A DNA stretch of 14,200 nt from JAKFWI01 sp050246435 (GCA_050246435.1 JBFWWB010000070.1:1-14200), one strand, 5' to 3'. Positions 5,982 to 13,983 are shown, counted from the first letter of the stretch. The notes: generated by a model from the letters alone, not told the origin. Numbers and translations are program-made.

Positions 5982-6977
5982 TTACGCCAGCATCCCACCC
6001 ATCCGCGTGCGGATGATGTCGCGTGCTTCCTCGACCATGCGCGTGACGAGTTCAGCCACGGTGGGAATGTCGTGGATCAGCGCCTGCGTCTGCCCGGCGG
6101 ACCAGATGCCCTCGTCCACCGCGCCCGCATCCAGCGCAGCGCGCCCGCGTACGCCGGCCACCAATTCCTTCACATCCTCGAACGTGGCGCCGCCGCGCCG
6201 CTCGATCGCCACCACCTGATCGCTCACCGCATTTTTCGCCACGCGCGCCGTGTTGTGCAGCGTGCGGAAGATCAGATTGGTGCCGCGTTCGTCGTTGGCG
6301 ACGATCTGCTGCTTCACCCGCTCATGCACCGGCGCCTCCACCGTGGCCATGAAGCGCGTGCCCATGTTCACACCGTCGCAGCCGAGCGCGAGCGCCGCCA
6401 CGAGGCCGCGCGCATCGGCGATGCCGCCCGAAGCGATCAACGGTATTCTCACGCGGTCCGCTGCGGCGGGAAACAGGATGAGCCCGCCCACATCGTCCTC
6501 GCCCGGATGGCCAGCGCACTCGAGCCCGTCAATCGAGACGGCGTCCACGCCGATGCTTTCGGCCTTCACCGCATGGCGCACGGCGGTGCATTTATGGATC
6601 ACCTTCACGCCGGCGGCCTTGAACGCCGGCAGATGCGGGGCGGGATTGTTGCCCGCCGTCTCCACGATCTTCACGCCTTCGCGCACGATCACGTCGCGAT
6701 ATTCGTCATACGGCACGGGATTGATCGTCGGCAGGATGGTGAGGTTCACGCCGAAGGGCTGATCCGTCATCTCGCGCGTGCGGCGGATTTCCAGCGCTAA
6801 AGCCTCAGGCGTAGGCTGCGTCAGCGCGGTGATGAAGCCTAGCGCGCCGGCGTTGGCCACTGCCGCCACCAATTCCGCGCGGCCGACATGCTGCATGCCG
6901 CCCTGCACGATCGGATGCACGATCCCGAACATCTCGGTGAATCGCGTCCGGAACACCGGCTTCGCTGCGTGCGCCAT
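5982..6977 (-). CDS. Nitronate monooxygenase (2-nitropropane dioxygenase family)
   Basis: A 331-residue FMN-dependent TIM-barrel enzyme that oxidises alkyl nitronates such as propionate 3-nitronate, usually regarded as detoxification. The N-terminal GIVHPIVQGGMQHVG (about 18-32) is the family start of strand 1. NAGALGFITAL, FGVNLTILP and the central GLECAGHPGED (about 151-161) follow; His157 is the candidate catalytic base. SGGIADARGLVAALALGCDG and NMGTRFMAT (about 183-212) form the FMN phosphate-binding part. Length is normal. The start at 6977 is well supported by GGAGG at 6985-6989, 7 nt away. The GNAT gene follows after 1 nt. The true substrate may differ from nitronates, as many family members are uncharacterised. 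Confidence 0.92.
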   Translation of the reverse strand: MAHAAKPVFRTRFTEMFGIVHPIVQGGMQHVGRAELVAAVANAGALGFITALTQPTPEALALEIRRTREMTDQPFGVNLTILPTINPVPYDEYRDVIVREGVKIVETAGNNPAPHLPAFKAAGVKVIHKCTAVRHAVKAESIGVDAVSIDGLECAGHPGEDDVGGLILFPAAADRVRIPLIASGGIADARGLVAALALGCDGVNMGTRFMATVEAPVHERVKQQIVANDERGTNLIFRTLHNTARVAKNAVSDQVVAIERRGGATFEDVKELVAGVRGRAALDAGAVDEGIWSAGQTQALIHDIPTVAELVTRMVEEARDIIRTRMGGMLA

Positions 6978-7020
6978 GCCCTTGCCTCCGCAATGCGGGG
7001 AGTAAAAGCGCGCCCCGCGC

Positions 7021-7043
7021 GAAACGCAACGGCGGCGCGTTTC
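7021..7043 (-). terminator. Candidate hairpin downstream of the 459-residue membrane protein gene
   Basis: GAAACGC (7021-7027) pairs perfectly with GCGTTTC (7037-7043) around a 9-nt loop, 17 nt past the stop at 7060 on the minus strand and upstream of the nitronate monooxygenase start. There is no T-tract, and GGCGG/CCGCC (7031-7035, 7043-7047) offers an alternative pairing. It could be a weak terminator or part of the monooxygenase promoter region. Confidence 0.3.
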
Positions 7044-7059
7044 CGCCGCGGCAGGCGCT

Positions 7060-8439
7060 TCAGGCTTCGGCGCCCCGCTTGCGCAGCGCCGAAGCCAGCT
7101 TGGTGAAGAACATCCAGATTCCGCCGATCACGCCGAATAGCGCCGCAATCGGCTGCCACAGCGCGACGACCGATTGCGAGAACAGCTCCACCCGTTTCAT
7201 CGGCGTGACCTTGACGAGAATTTTCTCCTCATAGGTCTTGATCAGGATTTCTCCTTGCGGAACGCCCGCACGCTCCAGCACGCCGAACACCTGCAGGATC
7301 ATCTTGCGGTCGGCGCCTTCATAGAGCGGCTTCACACGCCAGGACCAATGCCCCGCCGTGCCCGGCGCGATCAGCACCGTTTCGACCTTGTGCAGCGGCG
7401 TGATGTCGAAATCGCTGGCCACTAGCTCTACGCGCACATTGCGTGTGATCTGCGTTTCGCGCGATTCCGTGGGGCCGACATTGCCAAGCGTTAGCGGCGC
7501 GGCGGCCCCCGGCGTCGCGATCACGGCGTCGACGACATAGGATTGGCCGAGCGACATCTCCGCCGGCTTGTTGAATTGGAGTTCCGCGACCTGAAAGTCC
7601 GTGGCTTCCGGCGCCGCGATCTCTGTCGCGGGCGCCGCCGCGGCGGCGACCTGCTCTTCCGCCATCGCGGCGGGCGGCGGCGCGGCCGCCAAATGATCGT
7701 CTCCATCCGAGCCTTGCGTCGCGAAGCTGCGCGTCGCGCCTGTACGGGCGCGCGGCTGCAATTGCGGCGCGCCGGCGCCGGCCATGATTTCTGGCTCCGC
7801 CGGCTTCGCCGCGGCCCCGGCGCCGCCGCCGGATGCCATGTCCGTCTGCGCATTGCGCAGGGCTTCCTCGGCGCCGCGCTCGGCTTCCGCCATCCGGCTT
7901 TCGTCCGTCGGCGCCGGCGCCATCGGCGCGGCGTCGACCATGGGCGGAGGGGCTTGCGCAGCGATCTGCGGCGCGCGGCCAGCCATTGAGGCGGGTGCGC
8001 TCAACGACGTGAGCCCGACGACGGCGATCAATCCCGCCACGCCGAGCGTCGCCAGAAACGGAACCATTTTGCGGGTGAACCCGAGTACGATCGCCGCCAG
8101 CGCGAACACGCCGAGCGCTGCGAGGCTGCCTAAGGGCGTGTCTTCAGCGAAACTGCTCGGGTCGATCTCCGCCGCGGCGAGGCACGCCAGCATGCCGCAT
8201 GCAAAGCACACCACGAAACCGATCGCCGAGCGTGTCACCCGCAGCAGCACCACCGAGCCGATCAGCGCGATCGCCACGCCCGCGATGATCAGCCCGCCGC
8301 GCGCGCCGCCCATCGGCGTCGTGAAGGCAACGTCGGCGCGCGAAAGCAGAGTCGCCGCAAACAGAATGGCGCCGCCCACCCAGGCGACGACGCCCAGCGC
8401 CGCGCCCAGCCATCCCAGGATTCTCCAGATCGCCTGCAT
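7060..8439 (-). CDS. Membrane protein of unknown function with Ala/Pro-rich linker and C-terminal beta domain
   Basis: A 459-residue protein I cannot name. Residues 1-147 hold about five hydrophobic helices (near 6-32, 48-66, 70-90, 105-121 and 126-147). Residues 148-285 are a low-complexity Ala/Pro/Gly/Glu linker. Residues 286-420 look like a beta-sandwich: ELQFNKPAEMSLGQSYVVDAVI, then VRVELVASDFDITPL, then GHWSWRVKPLYEG, then KTYEEKILVKVTP. A single helix (about 424-446) and a basic tail RKRGAEA end the protein. The spacing F-I-x-P...W-x-W-x-V-x-P...I-x-V-x-V resembles a domain I remember next to a C-terminal membrane helix in bacterial proteins, sometimes with signalling or caspase-like partners; this is memory, not a search. 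The start at 8439 has G-rich GAGGGGGG upstream (8447-8454, spacing 7). Translation may be limited by a hairpin over that site. It lies 73 bp downstream of the ferredoxin oxidoreductase gene, on the same strand. Confidence 0.8.
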   Translation of the reverse strand: MQAIWRILGWLGAALGVVAWVGGAILFAATLLSRADVAFTTPMGGARGGLIIAGVAIALIGSVVLLRVTRSAIGFVVCFACGMLACLAAAEIDPSSFAEDTPLGSLAALGVFALAAIVLGFTRKMVPFLATLGVAGLIAVVGLTSLSAPASMAGRAPQIAAQAPPPMVDAAPMAPAPTDESRMAEAERGAEEALRNAQTDMASGGGAGAAAKPAEPEIMAGAGAPQLQPRARTGATRSFATQGSDGDDHLAAAPPPAAMAEEQVAAAAAPATEIAAPEATDFQVAELQFNKPAEMSLGQSYVVDAVIATPGAAAPLTLGNVGPTESRETQITRNVRVELVASDFDITPLHKVETVLIAPGTAGHWSWRVKPLYEGADRKMILQVFGVLERAGVPQGEILIKTYEEKILVKVTPMKRVELFSQSVVALWQPIAALFGVIGGIWMFFTKLASALRKRGAEA

Positions 8440-8446
8440 TCGCGGG

Positions 8447-8480
8447 CCCCCCTCGCGCGTCCTGCGTCAGGGCGCGGAGG
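8447..8480 (-). promoter_or_regulatory. Hairpin that covers part of the ribosome binding site of the 459-residue protein gene
   Basis: Bases 8451-8480 fold with CCTC/GAGG (8451-8454, 8477-8480), GCGC/GCGC (8455-8458, 8472-8475) and CCTG/CAGG (8461-8464, 8468-8471) around a CGT loop, with small bulges at 8459-8460 and 8476. On the minus-strand RNA the last GAGG of this hairpin is the beginning of the GAGGGGGG Shine-Dalgarno sequence (8454-8447). The RNA could therefore partly hide its ribosome binding site. It also lies just after the ferredoxin oxidoreductase stop (8513) and may slow readthrough. Confidence 0.45.
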
Positions 8481-8512
8481 CTAGCACGCCAGCGGCCCGG
8501 CGCGCCACAGCG

Positions 8513-11500
8513 CTACTCGGCGGCCACCGGCGCGGGCGCCGCGGCCTGCCTGGCTTCCGCATACGCCGCGCGCACGCGCTTTTCCTCCGCTTGCGCCGTC
8601 GCAACGCCAGCATCCTTCACCGGGCCGTAGCCGCGGATGAGGTCGGGGATTTCCGCCAGCCGCACGGCGAGATCGTGCGTCGCGGGGGAAAGCTCGGCCG
8701 CAAGCGCCGTCATTGCCGCTTCGTAGTCGTCGCGCAGGCGGCGCTCTTGCTTGCGCTCCGCGGTCATGCCGAACGGGTCGAATGCGCCGCCGCGCAGGAA
8801 TTTGAGCCGCGCCAGCAGCTGGAAGACGTAATACATCCAATAATCGAACGTGATCTTCTTCGGCCGGCCGTCCGCGCCCTTCCGCGACAAGAGCGGCGGC
8901 GCCAGATGGAAATGCACGGCGAGCTTGCCGGCGAACGCTTCGCGCAGCGCCTTCTTCCAAGCGCCGTTGGTGTAGAGCCGAGCAACCTCGTACTCGTCCT
9001 TGTACGCCATCAGCTTGTAGAGATTGACCGCCACGGCGCGGGTGAACTTCTCGCCCAGCCCGGCGGCGCGCTCTTTCTCCATCACGCCCGCCACGGCGGC
9101 GCGGTAGCGTTGCGCGTACGCTTCATCCTGGTAGGCCGTAAGCAAGCCGGCGCGGTGCGCGATCAGATCGTCGAGCGTGCGCGCCTTCGGGCCAGAGCGG
9201 GCCGGCTGCACCGCAGTGAAGCGCGCCGGATCGTGCGCATAGGCGCGGCCCAGATCGAACGCCTGGATGTTTTCCTTCACGCCGGCGCCGTTCAGCGTGA
9301 ACGCCGCGACGATCGCCTCACGCGACACCGGCACCAGCCCTTGCGCCCAGGCGAACCCCAGCAGGATCGTGTTGGCGTAGACGTTGTCGTAGAAATATTC
9401 CGCCGCCAGCGATTCCGCGTTGAGGCCCGCCTCGCTCGCCGTCGCCTTGCCGACGCGGCGCTGCAGGTAGCCCGTATCGAATCTCTTCGTGCGGTCGCGG
9501 ATGAACTCCGCCGTCGGCGCGATGTCCCAATTGCCGATCGCGTGCGTGCGCTCCGCGTCGCACAGCGACAGCGCCTCCGGCGAGGCCGCGACGATCAGAT
9601 CGCCCATGATCGCCAGGTCCGCGCCCGCGGTCGGCGTGCGGCCGGAGCGCAGATCCTCCGGATTCTTCGCGATGCGGATGTGGGACAGCACCGGCCCGCC
9701 CTTCTGCGCAAGGCCCGTCATGTCGAGCGTCACCGCGGCGGCGCCGTCGATGTGCGCAGCGGTGCCGAGAATGGCAGCCATCGTCGTCACGCCCGTGCCG
9801 CCGACGCCGGTGAACACGATGTTCCACGGCTTGTCGATCGGCGGCAACGCCGGTTCCGGCGCGTCGCTCGCGTCGATCGGCGCCTTCTTGTGCAGGCGGT
9901 GCGCGTCCACCGCGCCTTCCACCGTTACGAACGAGGGGCAGAAGCCCTTCACGCACGACGTATCGAGATTGCAGGTGTTCTGATTGATCGCCCGCTTCGT
10001 CCCGAATTCCGTCTCCGCCGGCTCCACAGAAAGGCAGTTCGACTGCACGGAGCAATCGCCGCACCCTTCGCACACATCGGTGTTGATGAAAGCGCGCGTG
10101 GTTTTCGGCTTCATCAGGCCGCGCTTGATCTTGCGGCGCGCTTCCGTGGCGCACGCCTGATCGTAGATCAGCACGGTGACGCCGGGCGTTTCGCGCAGGT
10201 CGCGCTGCACGTCGTCCAGCTTCGCGCGGTCGAACACCTCGACGCCGAGATCGACGTCCTCGTAGCGGGACACGTCGTCCGCCACGACCACGATCTTGGC
10301 GACCTTCTCGCCGCGCAACTGATGCACGATGTCGGGGATGCTGGTGTCGACGGGTTGGCCGCCGGTCATCGCCACTGCGCCGTTGAACAGCAATTTGAAC
10401 GTCATGGTGACGTTCGCCATCACCGCCGCGCGGATCGCGAGCGAACCGGAATGGGCGTAGGTGCCGTCGCCCATGTTCACGAACACGTGCGCCTCGTCGG
10501 TGAACGGCGCCTGGCCGAGCCAGCCGGCGCCTTCGCCGCCCATTTGCGAGGCCATGTCGGCGCGGCCGATGAACGTCGCCATATAGTGGCAGCCGATGCC
10601 CGCCATCGCGCGCGAGCCATCGGGGGTCACGGTTGAGGTGTTGTGCGGGCAGCCGGAGCAAAAGTGCGGCCGGCGGTGCACGTCGGCTTCCAACAGCTTC
10701 GCCTGCTCCAGGCTGCGCGCCACGCGGGCGAAATAATCTTTCGCCCGATCGGTGCGCGCTTCTTCCGGCAGCAGCCCGTGGATCACTTCGGCGATCCGCG
10801 GCGTCGCCACGACGCCGGCAGTGGTGAACAGCGGCGCGCCGGTTTCGTCCGTCTTGCCGAGCACGCGCGGGCGGCGCGCGGCGTGAAACAGCAGCTGCTT
10901 CAGCTGCGGTTCGATCACCGGGCGCTTGTGCTCGACGACGAGCACGGTTTCGAATTCCTCTGCGAAGGCGCGCGCGGCCGTGGGCTCCAGCGGCCACGTC
11001 ATCGCCACCTTGAATACGCCGACGCCGGCGTCCGCCGCTTGTTCCGGCGTGAGGCCCAGCGCCTCCAGCGCCTCGAACACGTCGCGCAGGGCCTGCCCCG
11101 CGGCGACGATGCCGAGCTTTTTCTTCTTCGCCGCCAGTACGACGCGGTCGAGCTTGTTGGCCCGCGCGAACGCCTGCGCCGCCGGCGTCTTGAGAAGGCG
11201 CAAGCGGCGCTCCTTCTCCATCGGCTCGTCGCCCTGGCGGATGCCGAGCCCGCCCGGCGGCATTTCGAAATCCGTCGGCGTCACGATGCGCAGGCGGTCT
11301 AGGCCCACCTCGATCACGGCGCCGGCGTCCATCGTGTCCACCAGCGCGATCAGCGAGGCCCACGCGCCGGTGTAGCGCGACATTGCCCAGCCATAGAGGC
11401 CGAAATCCAGCACCTCCTGCACGCCGGACGGATTGAGGATCGGGATTTCCGAATCCATCAGCGCGAATTCGGACTGCGCCGGCAGGGTGGAGCTCTTGCA

Positions 11501-11947
11501 GAGGTGATCGTCGCCGGCGACCGCCAGCACACCGCCTTTCGGCGAGGTGCCAGCCATATTGGCGTGCTTGAATGCATCGCCCGTGCGGTCGACGCCCGGC
11601 GTCTTGCCGTACCAGAGGCCGAACACGCCGTCGAAGCGCGCGCCAGGAAACAGGCCGATCTGCTGGCTGCCCCACACGGCCGTGGCCGCGAGGTCTTCGT
11701 TCAGCCCTTCCTGGAATTTGATGTTTTCCGCATCGAGGAATTTGCCGGCGCGCTCAAGCTGCTGGTCGTAGCCGCCCAGCGGCGAGCCGCGATAGCCGGT
11801 GATGTAGCCCGCGGTGTTGAGACCGTTGCGCTTGTCGAGCCGATGCTGATCCAGCGGCAGGCGGACCAGCGCCTGGATGCCCGTGGCGAACACCCGGCCT
11901 TCGGCGAGGCCGTATTTGTCCTCCAGGGTGACGACGCGCTTGCTCAT
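8513..11947 (-). CDS. ior: Indolepyruvate ferredoxin oxidoreductase, fused alpha-beta form
   Basis: A 1144-residue single-chain 2-oxoacid oxidoreductase that decarboxylates aryl pyruvates (indole-, phenyl- or hydroxyphenylpyruvate) to aryl-acetyl-CoA or the acid, passing electrons to ferredoxin. It acts in the cytoplasm in Trp/Phe/Tyr catabolism. The N-terminal half is IorA-like: TGYRGSPLGGYDQQL near residue 50, then CSGCPHN (about 432) and the thiamine diphosphate motif MGDGTYAHSGS (about 490). A 4Fe-4S segment follows (about 625-660): CEGCGDC, then NC, then CNLDTSCVKGFC. The IorB-like half starts with NIVFTGVGGTGVTT (about 710) and ends in the long C-terminal region of fused forms. I chose the second ATG (11947), which is 5 nt from GGAGG (11953-11957); the ATG at 11950 would be only 2 nt away. 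It is divergent from an Lrp/AsnC regulator, which probably controls it. Confidence 0.93.
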   Translation of the reverse strand: MSKRVVTLEDKYGLAEGRVFATGIQALVRLPLDQHRLDKRNGLNTAGYITGYRGSPLGGYDQQLERAGKFLDAENIKFQEGLNEDLAATAVWGSQQIGLFPGARFDGVFGLWYGKTPGVDRTGDAFKHANMAGTSPKGGVLAVAGDDHLCKSSTLPAQSEFALMDSEIPILNPSGVQEVLDFGLYGWAMSRYTGAWASLIALVDTMDAGAVIEVGLDRLRIVTPTDFEMPPGGLGIRQGDEPMEKERRLRLLKTPAAQAFARANKLDRVVLAAKKKKLGIVAAGQALRDVFEALEALGLTPEQAADAGVGVFKVAMTWPLEPTAARAFAEEFETVLVVEHKRPVIEPQLKQLLFHAARRPRVLGKTDETGAPLFTTAGVVATPRIAEVIHGLLPEEARTDRAKDYFARVARSLEQAKLLEADVHRRPHFCSGCPHNTSTVTPDGSRAMAGIGCHYMATFIGRADMASQMGGEGAGWLGQAPFTDEAHVFVNMGDGTYAHSGSLAIRAAVMANVTMTFKLLFNGAVAMTGGQPVDTSIPDIVHQLRGEKVAKIVVVADDVSRYEDVDLGVEVFDRAKLDDVQRDLRETPGVTVLIYDQACATEARRKIKRGLMKPKTTRAFINTDVCEGCGDCSVQSNCLSVEPAETEFGTKRAINQNTCNLDTSCVKGFCPSFVTVEGAVDAHRLHKKAPIDASDAPEPALPPIDKPWNIVFTGVGGTGVTTMAAILGTAAHIDGAAAVTLDMTGLAQKGGPVLSHIRIAKNPEDLRSGRTPTAGADLAIMGDLIVAASPEALSLCDAERTHAIGNWDIAPTAEFIRDRTKRFDTGYLQRRVGKATASEAGLNAESLAAEYFYDNVYANTILLGFAWAQGLVPVSREAIVAAFTLNGAGVKENIQAFDLGRAYAHDPARFTAVQPARSGPKARTLDDLIAHRAGLLTAYQDEAYAQRYRAAVAGVMEKERAAGLGEKFTRAVAVNLYKLMAYKDEYEVARLYTNGAWKKALREAFAGKLAVHFHLAPPLLSRKGADGRPKKITFDYWMYYVFQLLARLKFLRGGAFDPFGMTAERKQERRLRDDYEAAMTALAAELSPATHDLAVRLAEIPDLIRGYGPVKDAGVATAQAEEKRVRAAYAEARQAAAPAPVAAE

Positions 11948-11957
11948 CATTTCCTCC

Positions 11958-12081
11958 GGGCCGGCTCAAAGGCCGGCGCGCCAGTATTATTGCTCGTTTC
12001 TACGAAATATGGTTGCAATCAGAGCGTCACCAACGGGTGGGCGTGGAATTTCTTTCCCAATATAGCCGATTGGAGCAAATT
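11958..12081. promoter_or_regulatory. Divergent promoter region between ior and the Lrp/AsnC gene
   Basis: This AT-richer gap should hold both promoters and the regulator's binding sites. On the ior side, TAATAC on the minus strand (within 11984-11992) could be a -10 box. A GCCGGC/GCCGGC hairpin (11960-11965, 11972-11977) sits just before the ior ribosome binding site and would be in its 5' leader. On the Lrp side, TATAGC (12061-12066) could be a -10 box. TTGC/GCAA words recur (11991 onward, 12013-12018, 12075-12078), and TTTC-TAC-GAAA is a short palindrome near 11997-12007. Lrp-type regulators usually bind such weak AT-rich palindromes and control themselves. Exact boxes are uncertain. Confidence 0.45.
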
Positions 12082-12570
12082 TTGACCTCCACTCCGCTCG
12101 ACGCGATCGACGCCAAGATTCTCCAGTTGTTGCAACAGGATGCAACGCTTTCCGTGGCCGAATTGGCCGATCGCGTCGGCCTTTCGCCCAGTCCGTGCTG
12201 GCGTCGGGTCAAACGGCTTGAGGAGGACGGCGTGATCCTCGGGCGGGTCACGCTCGTCGATCCCGAAAAGCTGGGCCTCGGCTTCGAGGTGTACGCTTCG
12301 GTGAAGCTGCAATCGCCGACGCGGGAAAACCTCGAGCGTTTCGAGCAGGCGACCGCCCGGCTGCCGGAAATCCTCGAATGCGTCACCGTCACCGGCGCCG
12401 CCGATTATCTGCTGCGGGTGGTCGCCGCCGATATCCATGCCTATGACGATTTCCTGCGCGACGAGATCCTCTCGCTCGGCCTTGCTTCGGATGTGCGCTC
12501 GTCGATCGTGATCCGCGTCGCGAAAAGGTCGACCGCGGCGCCGGTGCCGTTTCCCGCCACACGCGGATAA
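12082..12570 (+). CDS. Lrp/AsnC family transcriptional regulator
   Basis: A 162-residue DNA-binding protein of normal Lrp length. The N-terminal winged helix starts LDAIDAKILQLLQQDA; the helix-turn-helix is SVAELADRVGLSPSPCWRRV (about 24-43), followed by KRLEEDGVILG. The C-terminal RAM ligand-binding domain (about 65-150) includes GFEVYASVKL, LPEILECVTVTGAADYLLRV and DEILSLGLASDVRSSIV; the TGAADYLL turn is where amino-acid effectors bind in relatives. I chose the TTG at 12082 because GGAG (12072-12075) lies 6 nt upstream and the family begins here; another TTG at 12013 would add 23 unlikely residues. Being divergent from ior, it probably senses an aromatic amino acid or a related ligand and controls ior. 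The effector is inferred. Its stop is 7 bp from that of the convergent GFA gene. Confidence 0.92.
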   Translation: MTSTPLDAIDAKILQLLQQDATLSVAELADRVGLSPSPCWRRVKRLEEDGVILGRVTLVDPEKLGLGFEVYASVKLQSPTRENLERFEQATARLPEILECVTVTGAADYLLRVVAADIHAYDDFLRDEILSLGLASDVRSSIVIRVAKRSTAAPVPFPATRG

Positions 12571-12577
12571 GCATCCC

Positions 12578-13045
12578 TCATTGCAGCGCCGCGCGGCGGC
12601 GCGCCTGGGCCGCCTCAGGCCACAGCGCCTTCGCCGAATAATAACCCTCGAACGCGGGAACGCCCGCAGGCAGGGCCACCCAGGGCTGCTTGCTGCGGGT
12701 GTAGATGTGCACGTCGGGCGCGACCGCTGCGGGATCGTCCAGCGCGCCGACGCGCACGAAGCGGATCGCGGAAACGCCGCCATACTCGCTCCATAGCGCC
12801 GTCGCGCAGGCGGGGCAGCGGTAAATGCCGTGCGGCTTGCCGCTGTCGGTCGGCATGTCGAAGCGCGCCGGCGCGCCGGAAAGCACGATCATGCGGTCCG
12901 CCTCGATCAGCGCATTAAGCGCGAACGCGGCGCCGCCTTGGCGCTGGCAATCCAGGCAATGGCAGCAATGCGTGAACATCGGCGCCGCTTCCAGCCGGAA
13001 GCGGATCGCGCCGCAGGCGCAGCCCCCTTCCAGCGGCGCGTTCAT
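12578..13045 (-). CDS. GFA (glutathione-dependent formaldehyde-activating-like) family zinc protein
   Basis: A 155-residue GFA/CENP-V family protein. The zinc ligands are all present: Cys9 and Cys11 in GGCACGAIRF, Cys28, Cys30 and Cys33 in HCCHCLDCQRQGG, and Cys77 and Cys80 in YRCPACAT. The family is named after Gfa, reported to speed the reaction of formaldehyde with glutathione, but most members are uncharacterised, so no reaction is claimed here. The ATG at 13045 overlaps the stop of the upstream C13 peptidase gene (ATGA), which indicates translational coupling. The frame is open further upstream to 13384, but that part overlaps the peptidase gene and has no family features. It converges on the Lrp gene with only 7 bp between stops. 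Confidence 0.9.
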   Translation of the reverse strand: MNAPLEGGCACGAIRFRLEAAPMFTHCCHCLDCQRQGGAAFALNALIEADRMIVLSGAPARFDMPTDSGKPHGIYRCPACATALWSEYGGVSAIRFVRVGALDDPAAVAPDVHIYTRSKQPWVALPAGVPAFEGYYSAKALWPEAAQARRRAALQ

Positions 13046-13983
13046 GGAGAGGCCGGCGCCGGCGCGGAGGCGAGCGCGGGCTGAGCGTTGGGGGCCGCCT
13101 CTACCGTCGCCAGCAATTTCGCCGCCGCGGGGCCCACATAGATTTGCGGATCGGAAGGCTTTTGCTGATCGCGCGTCTCCCACTCCGTCACGATCTTCTT
13201 GGCGCGTTGAAACGCCGGCACCAGCCCCGCCGCGCTCGGCAGCGCGTGATTGAAGTAAGCGTCGCCGAAATAGGTCCAGTCGCGCTCGGGGTTGCAGCCG
13301 AACGAGGGCTGCGTGGCTGAGGCCGCAGTCAGCAGGATCGTGTTCTCGTCGCTGAAGGCGGGGATGAATTGCCCGGAGAAACACGCAGAAAGGATCAGCA
13401 CGCGCTTCTTGATGCCCGCCTTGTCGAGCGCCATGCGCAGATTGCCCGGCGTCATCACATATTGCATGCGCTTGGGATCGGTGAGGACGACGCCGGCGTT
13501 GGAAACGCCATGCGTGGTGAGGAACAGCACGAAGAGATCGTCTTCCTTGTCCATCAGCGCGCCGTAGCGGTTGAACGCGGCGAGCACATGGGCGGGGATA
13601 GCCGCCGGCAGTCCCTTCGCGCCCGGCTCGTTATTGTTCGACAGAACGAGCGTGCGCCCTTCCGCGCCGAAGCGCTGGCTCAGGATGTCCGCCGCCTTAG
13701 TGGCTTCGCTTTCAAACACGTGCTCGCCGAACAGCGCCAGCGACAGCACGTACACGTCATGCACGCCCGGCCGCTCCGGCTGCAGCGTGGCGAGCGCCGC
13801 ATCGATCAGCTTTTGCTGGCGCTGCTCTTCCGAGGCCGGCCAGGGCAGCTCCCCGCCCTGCATGCCGTAGCCCCGGTAGATGGGCTTCGGCGCGTTCGGA
13901 TCGGGCGCGGACGATTGCGCCGAAGCGGCGCCGGCCGCGGCCAACGCGACAGCGCCGAACAGGGCTGCGAGAATGGTGCGCAT
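13042..13983 (-). CDS. Secreted C13-family (legumain/caspase-fold) cysteine peptidase
   Basis: A 313-residue clan CD peptidase of family C13. Residues 1-22 are a signal peptide (cut after ASA, before Gln23), so it works in the periplasm or outside. The caspase-like core runs from about 74 to 265: HDVYVLSLALFGEHVFESEA, then LFVLFLTTHGV with catalytic His158, then KRVLILSACFSGQF with catalytic Cys201 in the SACxSG motif, then LLTAASATQPSFGC, which helps form the S1 pocket. The last 20 or so residues are an Ala/Pro-rich tail. Related C13 enzymes cut after Asn or Asp; the target here is unknown. The start is well supported by GGGAGG (13989-13994), 5 nt before the ATG. It overlaps the GFA gene by 4 nt. 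It has no DNA features suggesting recent transfer. Confidence 0.88.
   Translation of the reverse strand: MRTILAALFGAVALAAAGAASAQSSAPDPNAPKPIYRGYGMQGGELPWPASEEQRQQKLIDAALATLQPERPGVHDVYVLSLALFGEHVFESEATKAADILSQRFGAEGRTLVLSNNNEPGAKGLPAAIPAHVLAAFNRYGALMDKEDDLFVLFLTTHGVSNAGVVLTDPKRMQYVMTPGNLRMALDKAGIKKRVLILSACFSGQFIPAFSDENTILLTAASATQPSFGCNPERDWTYFGDAYFNHALPSAAGLVPAFQRAKKIVTEWETRDQQKPSDPQIYVGPAAAKLLATVEAAPNAQPALASAPAPASP

Noticed and set aside
5471..6800. Two plus-strand open frames (5471-6016 and 5817-6800)
   Set aside because: They are antisense to the GNAT and nitronate monooxygenase genes, and the first includes the palindromic repeat. Neither has a protein-like composition.
7784..10636. 950-codon open frame on the plus strand
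   Set aside because: It lies antisense to the 459-residue protein gene and to ior, has an Arg/His/Ala-rich composition with no domains, and is a by-product of high-GC codon use on the other strand.
9318..11675. 785-codon open frame on the minus strand
   Set aside because: It is an out-of-frame reading of ior, with an Arg-rich composition and no recognisable motifs.
13046..13384. N-terminal extension of the GFA protein
   Set aside because: The extension is inside the peptidase gene and shows no family sequence; the GFA domain starts just after the ATG at 13045.
7060..13983. A single caspase-type defence island formed by the membrane protein and the C13 peptidase
   Set aside because: A metabolic gene and its regulator, with ordinary functions, separate them, and they are not in one operon. 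The link is kept only as a question in the findings.
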